From Gammaproteobacteria bacterium (GTDB lineage: Bacteria > Pseudomonadota > Gammaproteobacteria > PIWD01): a DNA stretch of 51,165 nt. Below are positions 21,246 through 33,700 of this stretch, piece by piece (the first letter of the stretch is position 1; each line of letters starts with the position of its first letter). Position numbers and translations under genes: made by a program. The stretch covers positions 1 through 51,165 of the forward strand of contig PIWD01000006.1 of the NCBI GenBank assembly GCA_003354005.1, written 5' to 3'. The notes beneath the pieces are model-generated. The model was not told the DNA's origin and ran no database searches. It saw nothing but the letters and a program-made list of their open reading frames with translations.

Positions 21246-24077
21246 TTATACTTCCTCGCTCTTATGTTTGGTCTGAATTGGCCGCACGTTCAGCTCTATC
21301 CTTCGCCCAGTGTGCTTCGATGTCAACCTAATCCTAAACGTTTTATTCCAAACACCCTCGTCCGCTACACCCAAATTAACCTCTTCCGGAGCAATCTCTT
21401 CGTCTGGTATATTTATAATCGTTTGCAATACAGAAGGTTTGATATACAAGAATTGTTTAATGGATTTTGATAACTGTTTTTTTGGTTGCTCGAATTCAAA
21501 GATCTTTTGCTCCAAGAAAACCATGTTCTGTTCTGCCACCAATCTGACTTCATAGATATCTGTTGGATTGGATAAATTACCATTTATGTCCTTTACTCTG
21601 AATGTATAATAGTATGTCACATTCGGATTGACCTCATCAGTAAAATCAGCTGCAGTAGCTGTCGACTTTATTTCCTCAACTAACTTCCCGTCAAAATCAA
21701 GCCACTGTGTTGGTTTAATGCTCATCCTATAGATTTGAAAAACCTGCGCCGGATCATCACTTCTGTAAACCAATGGTCCTTCTGGGGACAACTGATTTTG
21801 CCGCATTTTCGTTATTAACTCAAAATCTGATTCTTCAAGTGCAATCGGGTCAGCTTCATGCAAGCCAACACCCGAATTTAGATTTATTTTTATTTTGTCA
21901 CGCACGCCACGAAACGGGACGATGGAGACATCTGGAAAGATGGGTGGTTTATCTAATATCCTTATGGCTTCTGTAAAATATGGAGTTTCGACTAACGTCA
22001 ATTTCGGCCAAGATGTAACGTTGAATCTGAACATATTTTCTCGCAGCATCGCAGCAACTTCTGGTGAATCCAGATTTGGCCCAGCCTCTACCGGCAATGA
22101 ATATTGGTAATTTGTTCCTATCACCAAAGAAACTGTTGATATCTGGTACGCATAACTTTTTCCATATTTTACCTGTGAATCTATGTAATTGACAATATCT
22201 ACACCAACTGCATTGAAAAAATATAATGACTGGATTGGGTCATTAGAAAGATTACCATCTTCCAACTCCTCGAATTTATCAACCTTGTAAAACAATGCCT
22301 CGGAATGAGCCACTTGGCCGCTCAGCAAATCTTTGTAAAACCTGAAATGCTTTGTTGTCAAAGTTTTGATCCTTGCACGAAAGACAATCTTCATTAAGGT
22401 CTTAAAAAAGCGCAACTGTGTCCTTTCATCTGCCGTTAAGCGCTCTGACAGTGGGTAACTATCATCTTTTACCAAATCACCACTTAAATCGGCCATCCAA
22501 CTAACAACGTCTAATGTATTTCGTTGTACTCCAGCAGTAATGGCTGTGGAAGCCAAAGGTGCACCAGGTCTTGCTTGTGTTACTTGTGTTACAATTTCTG
22601 TAAAGGGCTGCAACTGCTTATTTTCATCTGCTGTATAAAAATCCAAAATGAGCTTATCTACCATTAACTCCGAAAACACATTTATAAAGTCCCGCGGAGA
22701 CTGTTCTGTCGAAAATTCCAACTCTGCAAACATAGGCAACAAAAACTTGTCCACGTTAAATTCATCAAGCTTTTTAACGTCATCGGCTGCAAACTTAAGA
22801 TGCCTATTGTTGGCTCTGGCATTTTCCAAAATCTCAGCAAACGAATTGCCGGCTTGTAGCTGCATTATTTCTTCGCCAAGACCGCGAATGTTATCTAACC
22901 CATTTCCAAAGTTGTCCAAAAGGGGCAATGGATTTCTTATATCCAAACCGTTAAGTGCATTGAGCCTGTGCCGAGCAAGTCTATTAAAGTTCGGTAATGC
23001 CGCCTCACTAACTTCAACGTTGGCGGCAACTCTATTCTGATAAGTGTCATCAAAGAAATTGTATTCACTGTCTACATCTGCCGTTAAGGTTGTATTGAGA
23101 TTTAATTTTTCTACATCATCAAAGTCCAATGGAACACGCCTCTCGTGGACATAATCAACAAACTGACGTTGCATGGGCACGAGCGGTTCCGAAAACTCAT
23201 GCAAACCACTTGCTTCAATTATAATACCAGAGGCAGGATCAGCTCCTACAACCTCAACTTGCGATAAACCTTTAATATAGTTCTCCCAGACAACACCTTC
23301 TCTTTCCAAGAAAGGCACAGAGGCACGCAATGTCACAACCTCCTTGAATACACTTTGAATTTCATCCAAAAGAACTGGCTCTGTTGTCTCTATCGAAAAA
23401 GGAATACCATGAAGCACACTTGCATTGTTCGATGGATGCGCGAACAAAGCTCCGTTCGAAGTAGAAAACCAAAACTTTTGTGATGTGTATCTAAAACGGT
23501 CTAATAAGTTAGAACTTCCCGGCTCACGAACGCCAAATCCTCTGTCATCTAAATTTGAATCACCAAACAAACCATTGCTAATAACAAGCTTCTTTCGCCC
23601 GACAGTAACAGCACCTTGCGGCAATTCAAGCAAATCACGTGGTATTGGTATCTCTTGTGGTACCGGAAAATCATCTGGTGTTTCTGGGAAATCAACAGGC
23701 GGATTGAACCCGGGTGGGTTTGCACCGCCAAGCAAAACCAATTCAGGGTCTTCTCTTTCTGCTTCCGCAATCAATCCAGGATCTACAAAATCCTCTAAAC
23801 GGCACGGACTTATAACTTCAGGTGGCTCAGGCGGCTCAACTCTATCCAGATCTGCCTCTGGCCCCAAGATTTGATCTTCCAATCCCACTTGGGCAGCTTC
23901 ACTTAAAGCAGGAACCTGAAGCGGTGGAGCGTCGTCTAAAAGCAAATCTGCAGGTATGCCAGGTTCCCGGACTCTTCTTCGCGCATCCGCAGCTGCCTGG
24001 AACATACGCTCCATATCAAAATTATTACCGCCCGCGCCCTGTTTACCAGGCGTGCCCGGGGCTCTATTAACAGCCAT
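21246..24077 (-). CDS. Large structural protein, 943 residues
   Basis: No family recognised over the full length. Residues 1 to about 165 are Pro/Asp/Glu-rich and low complexity ('PPGFNPPVDFPETPDDFPVP'). The middle is mixed helix/beta. Near 770-860 there is a probable fibronectin type III-like domain ('YYYTFRVKDINGNLSNP'). The very end is basic. It directly abuts the 929-residue gene and lies in a run of tail genes, so it is probably a tail or baseplate component. T4 has no obvious equivalent of this size at this place. Confidence 0.87.
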   Translation of the reverse strand: MAVNRAPGTPGKQGAGGNNFDMERMFQAAADARRRVREPGIPADLLLDDAPPLQVPALSEAAQVGLEDQILGPEADLDRVEPPEPPEVISPCRLEDFVDPGLIAEAEREDPELVLLGGANPPGFNPPVDFPETPDDFPVPQEIPIPRDLLELPQGAVTVGRKKLVISNGLFGDSNLDDRGFGVREPGSSNLLDRFRYTSQKFWFSTSNGALFAHPSNNASVLHGIPFSIETTEPVLLDEIQSVFKEVVTLRASVPFLEREGVVWENYIKGLSQVEVVGADPASGIIIEASGLHEFSEPLVPMQRQFVDYVHERRVPLDFDDVEKLNLNTTLTADVDSEYNFFDDTYQNRVAANVEVSEAALPNFNRLARHRLNALNGLDIRNPLPLLDNFGNGLDNIRGLGEEIMQLQAGNSFAEILENARANNRHLKFAADDVKKLDEFNVDKFLLPMFAELEFSTEQSPRDFINVFSELMVDKLILDFYTADENKQLQPFTEIVTQVTQARPGAPLASTAITAGVQRNTLDVVSWMADLSGDLVKDDSYPLSERLTADERTQLRFFKTLMKIVFRARIKTLTTKHFRFYKDLLSGQVAHSEALFYKVDKFEELEDGNLSNDPIQSLYFFNAVGVDIVNYIDSQVKYGKSYAYQISTVSLVIGTNYQYSLPVEAGPNLDSPEVAAMLRENMFRFNVTSWPKLTLVETPYFTEAIRILDKPPIFPDVSIVPFRGVRDKIKINLNSGVGLHEADPIALEESDFELITKMRQNQLSPEGPLVYRSDDPAQVFQIYRMSIKPTQWLDFDGKLVEEIKSTATAADFTDEVNPNVTYYYTFRVKDINGNLSNPTDIYEVRLVAEQNMVFLEQKIFEFEQPKKQLSKSIKQFLYIKPSVLQTIINIPDEEIAPEEVNLGVADEGVWNKTFRIRLTSKHTGRRIELNVRPIQTKHKSEEV

Positions 24078-26867
24078 TTATTGCTCTCCCGGTATCAAAT
24101 GAAAAAACCTATTCCAAACTGGTGGTGCACTTTCATCTCTAGTAATACCCAGCTCTGCGTCTTCAAAGTTGTTGAATCGACATACTAACTGCCTATTTTC
24201 AGAAGCAGCTCTATCAATTATTTCTGTTGTTAATGCGCTCCATTGTGCCGCATTAGCCAAGGGTTGATTCGCGTCATCTGCTTCAAAACCACTCAACACT
24301 TGTACCTCTTGGATGTTTCCATAAACTAAATCAGACAATTGACCGTTTTCATCAACAGCAAATCTGTTTGGCGACACATCATTGCCTTCACCGGCCAACC
24401 CTCTGAGATGTGGTGGAATCCTTGCTACGTCACCTTCGTCTCTGCCCGAAATTCCTTCTGACAATTGTTCAATAGATGGCGGGGCTCTCCCAATGGCGTC
24501 GTCTAAACTAGACTGAGCTGCGTCAATCGCTGCCCCAAGTGGATTCAAGATTATATCAATATCTGCACCACTAAAAACAACACCAAGTTCAGAACTGCAG
24601 TTATCTCTTTCTTCATCTGAAAAATTCTCTTCCAGTAGATTAACAACAGAAGCTTGTTTGATGCGCGGGTCTACCACTGCGATATTCACCCCGCTTTGCG
24701 TAAAAAATCCATTAAAATTAAAGGCTCTTTTTTGTTTGTCCTCGTCCAATCTGCTATTAGAAACTGGCACAAATCGCATGTAATCAGCACCTTGATTTTG
24801 CTTGACATTTTTTAGTTTTACTTCAAAATCCTTAATTTGGTTGTTCACTGCGCCCCTCACCAAAAACTCATCAACAGGTGTTTTTATTTTTTCAGGTGTC
24901 CAGAACAAACCTTTAGGCGAATCAACCTCGGGAATTTTAAAGAAGTCCAACTCTTCTTTGTTCCTAACATTTAATTGTGCTGGCGTTAATTCAAGAACAT
25001 TTCGTGTTTCTTGCTCCTCTTGTTCTTCCATTATTCGCATTCCGAAATTGTTTGATATATTGCTATCAAATTCTTCAAGAAACAATTTTTGTATAGTAAT
25101 AGTTTTGGGAGGCTTGTTGCTACTTGAAGATGACCTAGCAATTTCATTCGGTAGCAACAGATTCTCTCGGGTGACACCTGGCTCAATACCGATGGCCTCA
25201 GCGAACCTACTTTCTAACTTAATAAACGCCTTCAAAAAATCATGCATGGTTTTAATTGTCGCAATTCGTGGGTGAAGCATGTTTCTTAGATCTTCCGCAG
25301 TAATCATTCTGCCATTCAATGTCAAAAATTCTCTTGCTTGATCGCCAAACACCAACTGAACTGAGCCAAGGTAGTTGTTTATTGCTGTGTTCAGAATTCT
25401 TTGTTCATTGCTCTTTTCAAAAGTTGATACAAACACTTGGGTGAACCTTTCTGCATCCGCGTCATAATGACTTGGCACTAACGCTTTTGTTATAAACCTC
25501 TCTATCTCTACACGACTCGTCGACAACTCTAATAACAACGATTTCAGAAATTGAAAGATTCCATCTTCTATTTCTACCTCGATACCGTATCGATAAATTC
25601 CGTCTGTAACATTTACCATAGACCGATCAATACCAACGAAAGTTCGTAAAAATAGCGACCCGCCAGCATGTACATCAATCTCTTCTATGGAGTTGCCCCA
25701 GGTTTCTTCATTTTTAGCTAAAAGACGCCCTTTTTCGTCCCTAGACTCCACAACAACAAAATCTGGTACTTGGGTATCAAATTTGTTTCGTGTGGGGAAA
25801 CCAAGTGAATTTATGCCGTTTAATTGAGCTGACATCCTACGTCTGGTAACCTTCACCGAATTTATCTTTGTATTCCGCAAAATCAATCTTTTTGTATTAG
25901 GATTCGTATTCTGCAAAAATGAGCCAAAAGCGGAATGATCTTTAATCAAGTTGTAATAATCGAAAATCAAATTGAACCTCGTTGACCCTCGCTCTGTCCT
26001 GGACAAAAACATGCTTGCTTGGATCTTGCTATCTTTTATTGACCTTACCGACTCTAATAAAGACGCGTCGGGGACCTTCTGAGCGTCCAGCCTCTTTAAG
26101 GTCCTCGAATCATGAACCTTTGTATTTGAAACTCTCTTCGGCGTTAAGAAGTCCTGTATCTCTAAAGAACTCTTTCTTCTGGCATCACCTTTGACCCAGC
26201 GGCCATCCTGAAGCCTATACACGGAGCCTGCCCAGCGCTTTCGGCCAAAGTCTTCAAACATGAGACCATTTTGGAAAGTTTGTTTATTTTGAATTACCAC
26301 ATCAAAGCCGATTTGGCCGACAGCATCAGTAGAGTTTTCCATCTCTTCTTGACTGAAATTTAAAGCAAACGATTCAAAGTCAAGAAACGTGTAAAAAACA
26401 TATGCCAGGTCATCTACTTCCCGCTCTTCGTCAAGTTCAAATCTTACCTGGAATGGAATGCTATAAACTGCCAGCCCATCCTCGTTTATGGTTTTATATT
26501 TCTCTTTTAGCGCGTCGGCATTGCTCGGTTGGCCGATTGGACCAATGATATCTGAAAAAAGATTTAGGTCCCTTGATATTGTGCTCTTATCTTTTAAAAT
26601 AAGGTTTCTGAATTTTGCATCTGCAATATGCTCACGGGCTGTTTGAATAACCACAGAATCAGTTAATTGTATAACCTTCACGCGCAACAGGGCTTTGAAG
26701 TGTTGATTTGTGAACCAAGTTCCAGATTCGCCACCCAGAATCTCTTTTATTACCAAATTCAAATTAACAATCATCCGACCATCTTGGCCGCGGTCTAATG
26801 AGATTTTACGAGAAAACACAGTTGGCAAATTTAAACCAAGCAATGAGTCACTATTAATCTTTGCCAT
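24078..26867 (-). CDS. Large structural protein, 929 residues
   Basis: No family recognised. It opens 'MAKINSDSLLGLNLPTVFSR'. The N-terminal half alternates beta strands and charged loops. Near 570-600 a Ser/Asn-rich linker ('ARSSSSSNKPPK') separates two halves, and the second half has acidic clusters. No signal peptide or membrane span. It overlaps the 303-residue gene by one base and abuts the 943-residue gene, so the three are expressed together. Presence in the virion is inferred from position. Confidence 0.87.
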   Translation of the reverse strand: MAKINSDSLLGLNLPTVFSRKISLDRGQDGRMIVNLNLVIKEILGGESGTWFTNQHFKALLRVKVIQLTDSVVIQTAREHIADAKFRNLILKDKSTISRDLNLFSDIIGPIGQPSNADALKEKYKTINEDGLAVYSIPFQVRFELDEEREVDDLAYVFYTFLDFESFALNFSQEEMENSTDAVGQIGFDVVIQNKQTFQNGLMFEDFGRKRWAGSVYRLQDGRWVKGDARRKSSLEIQDFLTPKRVSNTKVHDSRTLKRLDAQKVPDASLLESVRSIKDSKIQASMFLSRTERGSTRFNLIFDYYNLIKDHSAFGSFLQNTNPNTKRLILRNTKINSVKVTRRRMSAQLNGINSLGFPTRNKFDTQVPDFVVVESRDEKGRLLAKNEETWGNSIEEIDVHAGGSLFLRTFVGIDRSMVNVTDGIYRYGIEVEIEDGIFQFLKSLLLELSTSRVEIERFITKALVPSHYDADAERFTQVFVSTFEKSNEQRILNTAINNYLGSVQLVFGDQAREFLTLNGRMITAEDLRNMLHPRIATIKTMHDFLKAFIKLESRFAEAIGIEPGVTRENLLLPNEIARSSSSSNKPPKTITIQKLFLEEFDSNISNNFGMRIMEEQEEQETRNVLELTPAQLNVRNKEELDFFKIPEVDSPKGLFWTPEKIKTPVDEFLVRGAVNNQIKDFEVKLKNVKQNQGADYMRFVPVSNSRLDEDKQKRAFNFNGFFTQSGVNIAVVDPRIKQASVVNLLEENFSDEERDNCSSELGVVFSGADIDIILNPLGAAIDAAQSSLDDAIGRAPPSIEQLSEGISGRDEGDVARIPPHLRGLAGEGNDVSPNRFAVDENGQLSDLVYGNIQEVQVLSGFEADDANQPLANAAQWSALTTEIIDRAASENRQLVCRFNNFEDAELGITRDESAPPVWNRFFHLIPGEQ

Positions 26868-27778
26868 TAATCACAATCCTCAATCGTGGTGCCATCCTCA
26901 GATGTACGATAAATATCAGATGACTTAAAAGTTTCTTGCTCAACATCTCCCAAAGCCGCTCTAACAAAAATGCTTCTGCTTTTCCCACGTATTTCTTTCA
27001 AGATACTCTCTGGCAACTCATTATCAACAAGAATCTCAAAGAAGTGATCCGCGTAAGTTGGATTTTCTACTGATGATATTGTGTTGTTCGGAGCGAAATA
27101 CAAAGGCAACAATCTCTCTTCTTCGTTCGCTCCTGACAAGATCTCAAAAACTTCTATTTCGAAGTTCTCTTTTTTGAATTCTGTGTTCCTTTCTTTTAAA
27201 TCCAACACTAGAATTTCCTCTTGCACACGAATCTCTGTTCCGTCTGTCATGGTAGCAGTATCTTGTTCAGGGACAGCATCTGTTGTAAAATCACCTCTGA
27301 GAATCCTGTATTCCAATGTTGAATCCATCTTTGGTGTTATGATCACGTGTCCTGAACTGCTTACAACGTTCAAAATTGTACTCTCAAAATCACCCTTGAA
27401 AGCAGCAATATCGAAAGAAGGTTTGTATGTAGAGCCAACATCAGCATTATTCAAGAGATATCTCGTCAAGTTATTCTTGTCATGCGCACTTTGAAATGGA
27501 ATCAATTCATTTTGACGCGCTATAGTAGATTCTTCATTAAATCTAGTCTCTATCCCTTTGCCGACATATAGCGGCTCTACATAAACAGTGGTTTCGTTAA
27601 TTCTGTTCTCAATGGTGTTTTGAGCCTCTTGGAAATCAGCGTAACTAGCATCATACAATATATCGTCATCACTGAAAGAATAATATACTGGCTTAAATTT
27701 ACCCTTGCTCAACAGGTATTTTCCATGTTGAGTTAGCTCAAACTTAATAACCTCTTCTTTTGGATCTAAAAACGCCAT
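26867..27778 (-). CDS. Structural protein with the shared N-terminal module
   Basis: Protein of 303 residues. The opening 'FLDPKEEVIKFELTQHGKYL' then 'KGKFKPVYYSFSDDDILYD' parallels the N-terminus of the 304-residue protein at 20218-21132: same order of FLD, LT..G, G.FK and F.DD.I.Y. The remainder is acidic and rich in Glu/Thr, ending 'EDGTTIEDCD'. It sits 3 bases after the 2675-residue gene. The shared module probably folds into a small attachment domain used twice in the tail; that is inference. Confidence 0.85.
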   Translation of the reverse strand: MAFLDPKEEVIKFELTQHGKYLLSKGKFKPVYYSFSDDDILYDASYADFQEAQNTIENRINETTVYVEPLYVGKGIETRFNEESTIARQNELIPFQSAHDKNNLTRYLLNNADVGSTYKPSFDIAAFKGDFESTILNVVSSSGHVIITPKMDSTLEYRILRGDFTTDAVPEQDTATMTDGTEIRVQEEILVLDLKERNTEFKKENFEIEVFEILSGANEEERLLPLYFAPNNTISSVENPTYADHFFEILVDNELPESILKEIRGKSRSIFVRAALGDVEQETFKSSDIYRTSEDGTTIEDCD

Positions 27779-27781
27779 ACT

Positions 27782-30700
27782 TTATTCTCCAATAAACTCA
27801 ACCAACTGCCCCGGAATTCTTTGAGGTGCTGCTTCACCACCGCCACTACCGACAAATTGAGCAGAGGTCCCTGGTATTCTCTGGGGTGACGGTGCCAAGT
27901 CTTTCATCTCAACCTCAGCGTCCAGCTTTATCAATTCGACAATTGAGAAATAATCATAGGGCCAATTGTAGCTATATGGAAAATCTTTTTCTTTGTCGTT
28001 CGCGTCAGCTGAAATTTCACGCAACTGTTGAGGTTGCTTCAAAAACTCTGTTTTACCAAAGTAATTATTCGAAGCTTTTTGTTTAACCTTAAACACCATC
28101 CATCGCAATTTCTCTGGATACGTTGTGCCAAGTATCTCATTTCCCAAGAAAGAGTGGCTTACAGTTTGCTCTTCATAAGAATCACCAACACTAGGTGGCA
28201 AATTCTGCCAAAAATGAGAAACATCCTCTTGTGTCCATTCCTGAGAAAACTCAAAAAAGTACATTACAAAAGGCTTAATATCGGCGCGACCCTCTTGGCC
28301 ATCAAAATGAACAAAGTTCATTCTTGGTGGAATAACATATTTTTGCATTGCAACGATCATTGAAGTTATTGAATCTGGTATTCCATCTGTATCTCCCCGA
28401 AGAACCTGGTTTACTACTTCTCGATCACCATTCAGTGGAACGAACTTTCGAATCCCGTCAACAACCACAAAAGGTACAGCAACAACGGCTTCATAAATCT
28501 TCTTTTGTTTTGCAAGTTTCCCAACCCTAGTCTTGCCTTTGCGCATACCCACAAGATCAGCAAGTGACTCTACGCCAGCTGAGCCTGTCTCATCGCGGAG
28601 CTCCAAAAATACACCCTTACTGGCATCCGCTGGAACGGCTCCAAGTTGATGCCACATACCTATCGTTGGAACGTTGGTCCAATCTGTGGCCGCTGATGCA
28701 GGACTCCAGCGTGGATATTCCGCATTATCGAAATTAAGAATAGGAGTTTCAAATTTTGTTGAAATAGTCCAAATTGAACCAGCGTTCTGGTCTGTAACCA
28801 ACTCAACGCGACCAAGGTCGTCTTTATCAACTCGCTTTGTTTTAACGACGTCAAATAAGTTCAAACTCGCAGATATTTGCATAGCAGTCGCACCATTCAA
28901 GTTATTCCCACCATTAGCGCTATTATCATAATCACCGTTACCACGTTTATCGACAAAACGACGATAAATCACAGACGATGCTGCCAATATCTCAGCGGCA
29001 GTGAATTTACCTGCAGCTGCAGGATTAAACAATATTTCTACTTCTGCAAAACCATCATAGTAAGAAGGAGTAAACGGAGCAAAGCCAGCGTTGTTTGACG
29101 CACCAGATATGTGTAAAACGGGCGGTCCAAAAGCCTGTGGTCTGTTGTACATGTTACCTGATACATGTATTTGTCCAGGATTACTATCAGCAAAAGCACC
29201 AGCGGCATTCCTGATGTGTGATGGTGAAATCAAACTGACTATCATTTTATAGTTTTTACTAGCGTCTAGCACTTCACCAAAACTAGGAGAGTCGTCGTTA
29301 ATCGAACGAATCGCAGTTAATTCGCCGTCTTCAAGAAAGAAGTCAATGCTTGCAGCAAAGAAGTTATTCGACGCGCGCTCATATAAAGTCTTGGCGTGGC
29401 TCGATGTTAATTCTGCAGCCAATCCTCTATTGCTTGTGCGAGCTGCCAAAACAGAACAAGTGTGCGGCTCATTATCATAAAGTGGTGTGTTCAGCATCAA
29501 TGACGGATTTACAATCGCCTCGAAGGGCACCCGAACATTAAATCCAGAATTTACACCGTCACTTGTATTGGCAATACAATAACCAGGATGCTCTTGGCCT
29601 ATTTCAACAAAATCTTTAAGAAGCCTCGCAAAGCCAGTATGATTATTTTCATGCCTTATCTCTCGAATTGTACCATTAATGGTCTCATTGATATAGTTTG
29701 GATAGTCTACAGCAATTCCAGATTTAACTGTGTTATACATAATCCCGGGTGCAAAGAATGGCGTTAAAAACATACGCCAATTTCTATTTTCTGCAATTGG
29801 TTGTGATGGATTAATATCATCCGGTCCATTATATAATCCATACCTAACAACCGGCTCATATGAAGAACTGAATAACTCTGCAAGTTGCTTTGTTCTCAAC
29901 ACTGGGTACGCGCCATCATAAGGCAAAAATCTCTTATATGCTTTACAAGTTAATGTGAGCTTACTCTCTTTTTGCCCGATATCCTCAGAGTCTTCTTTTA
30001 CAATATCAAAATACTTCAAAAAGTCAGAGTGAGAATAGGTTGTATAGAAGTTACTATGAGAACTATTGAAGACACCAGCTGTGGCGCCTGTGATTTCGAA
30101 CAAGCTATTACGATCCGCAAGAAAGTCGCCACTATTAGTTTCCATGAAAAATTCCATATGCTCACTGATTCTGAATTCTGGAACAAGTGCAAAATCTTTT
30201 CCTAGTCGCCTGATCGTTTCTCTATATGCACCATAATCAACAGTAAAAGGCTGTTTCCCTGCTTGTGTCGGAGCGTCCCAAGGCGATGCACCATTCAAAT
30301 AAACAGACTGACCACCGAACGGATTGCCTCCTGCAAGATAACGTCTAGCATATGTTGCTGAAGCTGTCACTCTGTGAATTACTTCGTTTGTCCCATCAAA
30401 ACTTGCTGTTACTAACGAATAATCATTTTGTAACTCACCTTCGCCGCGCTCACCAAAGTCAAAATTATCAACACCCCCAATGAGTTTCGAGGTCGTCGAA
30501 TCATCACTCATATCCAAAGGCCAAATGCTTGATGTTGGAATGGTAATGCCTTGGGAGTTTGTTGCGTCAGTTTGCTGCCTTTGAACTCTTACTTGTCGCC
30601 AAGGAGCAAAGTCAAATACTTGACGCGCTCTAGTCTCAGCCAAGAACACATTCACATCTCTCGGAAATACTGTTTCACTGTAGACAACAAATTTGGTACC

Positions 30701-33700
30701 AGGTAACGAAGGCAGCCTGTCGTTTCTGATAAGATCAAAGATCTCTTCTTGTACTTGTCTTTGTTGGCATGAGCCCAGCCCCAATCTATCATTTAACTCT
30801 CTTGTAGCAAACTTACCTAGATTGTTCCCGTAAACAGATTGTATAAACACAGGATTGTCTTGTTCGATTTGGAATCCAAATAAGACAGGTTTGTATCTTG
30901 AAGAAACAGGAGCCTCTGTGAAATTCTTTATTGTTCGATCAGCAATTACTAAACCGGAACCATCGTTAGATCTGCCGTGCTGAATTTTCGTAGGCCACTC
31001 ATAGTTTGAAATTGGCAGTGTGTTAGGCACGCCATTTCTCAGGTGCAACGATATTATGTTGTTCGCTCGATGAGCTCGCACAACAGGATGATACCCATTT
31101 CTAACTTGCTTCCAACTAGGATATTGATATGGGCCATTGTGATTCAGCAAATATGCATTGAATAATGATACAGAGCCTTCACCACCCAATGTAATAAAAG
31201 TCGTATTGGCTGCACCAGTTATTCCCAAGAAAGCATCCAAGCCCAAATGATTTTCAGAAGCTGTCACATAACTTACAACATGATGATTTAATCCAACAAA
31301 ATCTGTATGCAACAAGTCTGCATTTGACGTATCAGCTTTGTCCTCACCAAAAGTTATTGTACCTGCGTTATTCACGGATACAAAATTGCTAGCGCTCACA
31401 AAAACAACACTATCTTGTAGCCATGAACCCGTGGAACTGCGTGGCACAGTCAAGTCTGTATCGAATCTGTTGTAATCACACTTAGAGGCTGTTGTAGAAG
31501 CAGATATCCAAGCATAATTCAAATCACTTTGAGGAATCTGATGTTGCACAAACCAATTGTCATATTTTCTTCTGCACACAGCGATAGGTGCACCAACACC
31601 ATCATTTCCAACATTCCGTGGAACCCAACGAGCATTTCTGTTAGTTTTATGAAATGCAGCTGCTGTTTTATAGCCATCTTCTATTGGCGCTGCGCCAGAG
31701 CGAATGCCGAATCTTTCGCATCGCTCAGCCGATAACAAGTTAAGCGGCTGTCGAACACTCAAGTTCCTCAGGTTCAAACTATTAAAGCGAGAAAATTCTG
31801 CAGCCTCTATATCCAAACCGAATCCGCCTCGGTGGTCTCCTGCAGTCTCTGGGCCACCAGGAGCTGAGAATCTTTCAACTATGACATGCTTATGAGAATC
31901 CCTCGCTGGCTTCGCATATTCCAAAACCCCTGAGACATAAGATGACGAAACCAAACTTGCCGTCAATCCGCTTTGATTTACAAAATATCGGTTATTGATT
32001 GAGCGTCCCGAAGTCTGCACGATCTCATAATCATTGAAATAGTTTCCAAACGAACTTGAGATTCCAGGTGCACCTGGTGCTGGGAAGAACACGGAACTTG
32101 TGCTCCGCTTTTTGTTTTCCACATTTACAGCTTGCGCTAATTGATAAGCGCCAGAAGTTATGGGTTTGAATGCATTCCCAGAAACGATTGGGTTAATCCT
32201 ATTCGCAAGAACTCGATATGACCTATTGAAATTCCTTAAAGCAAAAGTGCTGCCAGACACATTTGTGGTAGCAATTCTTCTTATTGTGTTTTTGTTCGCA
32301 TTGACAAAGTTGCTTGAAGACAAAACAGTATTGTCGCGCTCAGCTCGTTGCTTCCACCACACAGGATTGAGCGATTGAGTCAACGGGATGGGAGCAGAGC
32401 CAGATTTCCAGCTATAGCCTAACTCACCAATTCCTGCAGCTGCAGCTTCCGGTGTGGTCGTCTTAAACTCCAAAGTCGGAAATTTGGTCCAATATTTATT
32501 TCGCTCAAGAACATGGCTTTCTATTACAGTTCTGATGTCTGATGCAAATCTAGCAGAAGCTGGTATCAACTGCTGCAACATTGTATTCAATGAACCATCA
32601 AACCATTTGTAATAATCAATGTACTTGTCAACATCGGGTGTATTTTGAACCCTCTCAAAGAACAAAGAGCGCAGTTTCCCTAATGCTTTATAGCTCTGCC
32701 GATAACGATTCACAGGATCGCCGATTAAGTTATTGAAATCAACAATTGTTGCAAAGAAATTCAGCATCTCCTCAGAAATCGTCTGATACATGCTCTTCTC
32801 AAAAGCGAAGAAATGACTGACAGGTCTAGTTTCTCTTGTAAACAAATCATCATCTTGCTTCAAGATATCAACCATATTATTACTGTTGACTGTCTCTGGA
32901 AGCTGTTGCTTTGCTACACTCAAAAATTCTGTCTTTACAACTGCAGTACTAGATGTCACAAAGAACTTGGCTAAACCAGGATGATTCCTTGTAAGACCCT
33001 CTGACAACAATCCGTAGCGTTCTGGTAGGACTGTTGAACCAGAAGAAAAATCAACTACATCAAATTGACCTCTAGAATCCGATGCTGTGACTGCGTTAAA
33101 GTCCCAATTCAAAGCTAGTGCATCAATCTTCGGAATTTCGTTTTGAGGTATACTCTTATGCAAAACACTGAAATTCTCAAATGGATATGACCTTCCAAAG
33201 TTCTGTGGGTTTCTAGCATGAGCTCTGAGTTCGGCATCTGTGAGATAATCTCGCCAGTGCATAAACGAAGAAACACGGGCATCAGAACTCTGCAACACAG
33301 AACCCGTATAATTTGTTCTGTGCGCCCCGATATAAAATCTGCGAGGTGTGTTGAAAAAGGCAGTTGCCCTATCTGCAGTCATGGCACCCGTTACAGTGAA
33401 TTTATTTATTACCTCATCAAGTATTGTTTGAACGCCGTGAAACTCAACATTATATCCATTTGATAACGCACCGGAAGCGAAGTCACCAAAGGGATAATTT
33501 AATGGTCGCAACCTAACAGACAAATTCCAACGCTGATTATCGTACACATCCTGGAACAATGAGCTCGTCAATGTTGGAAAGTATCCACCAAGCGAACTTG
33601 TAAGAATAAATTTCACATTTGGAGATTCGACTTTGTCTCTAGCGGAGAACACCTGGAAACTAGATGAGTCTGGTTCTGCGACAAATGTATAATCTGTTGA

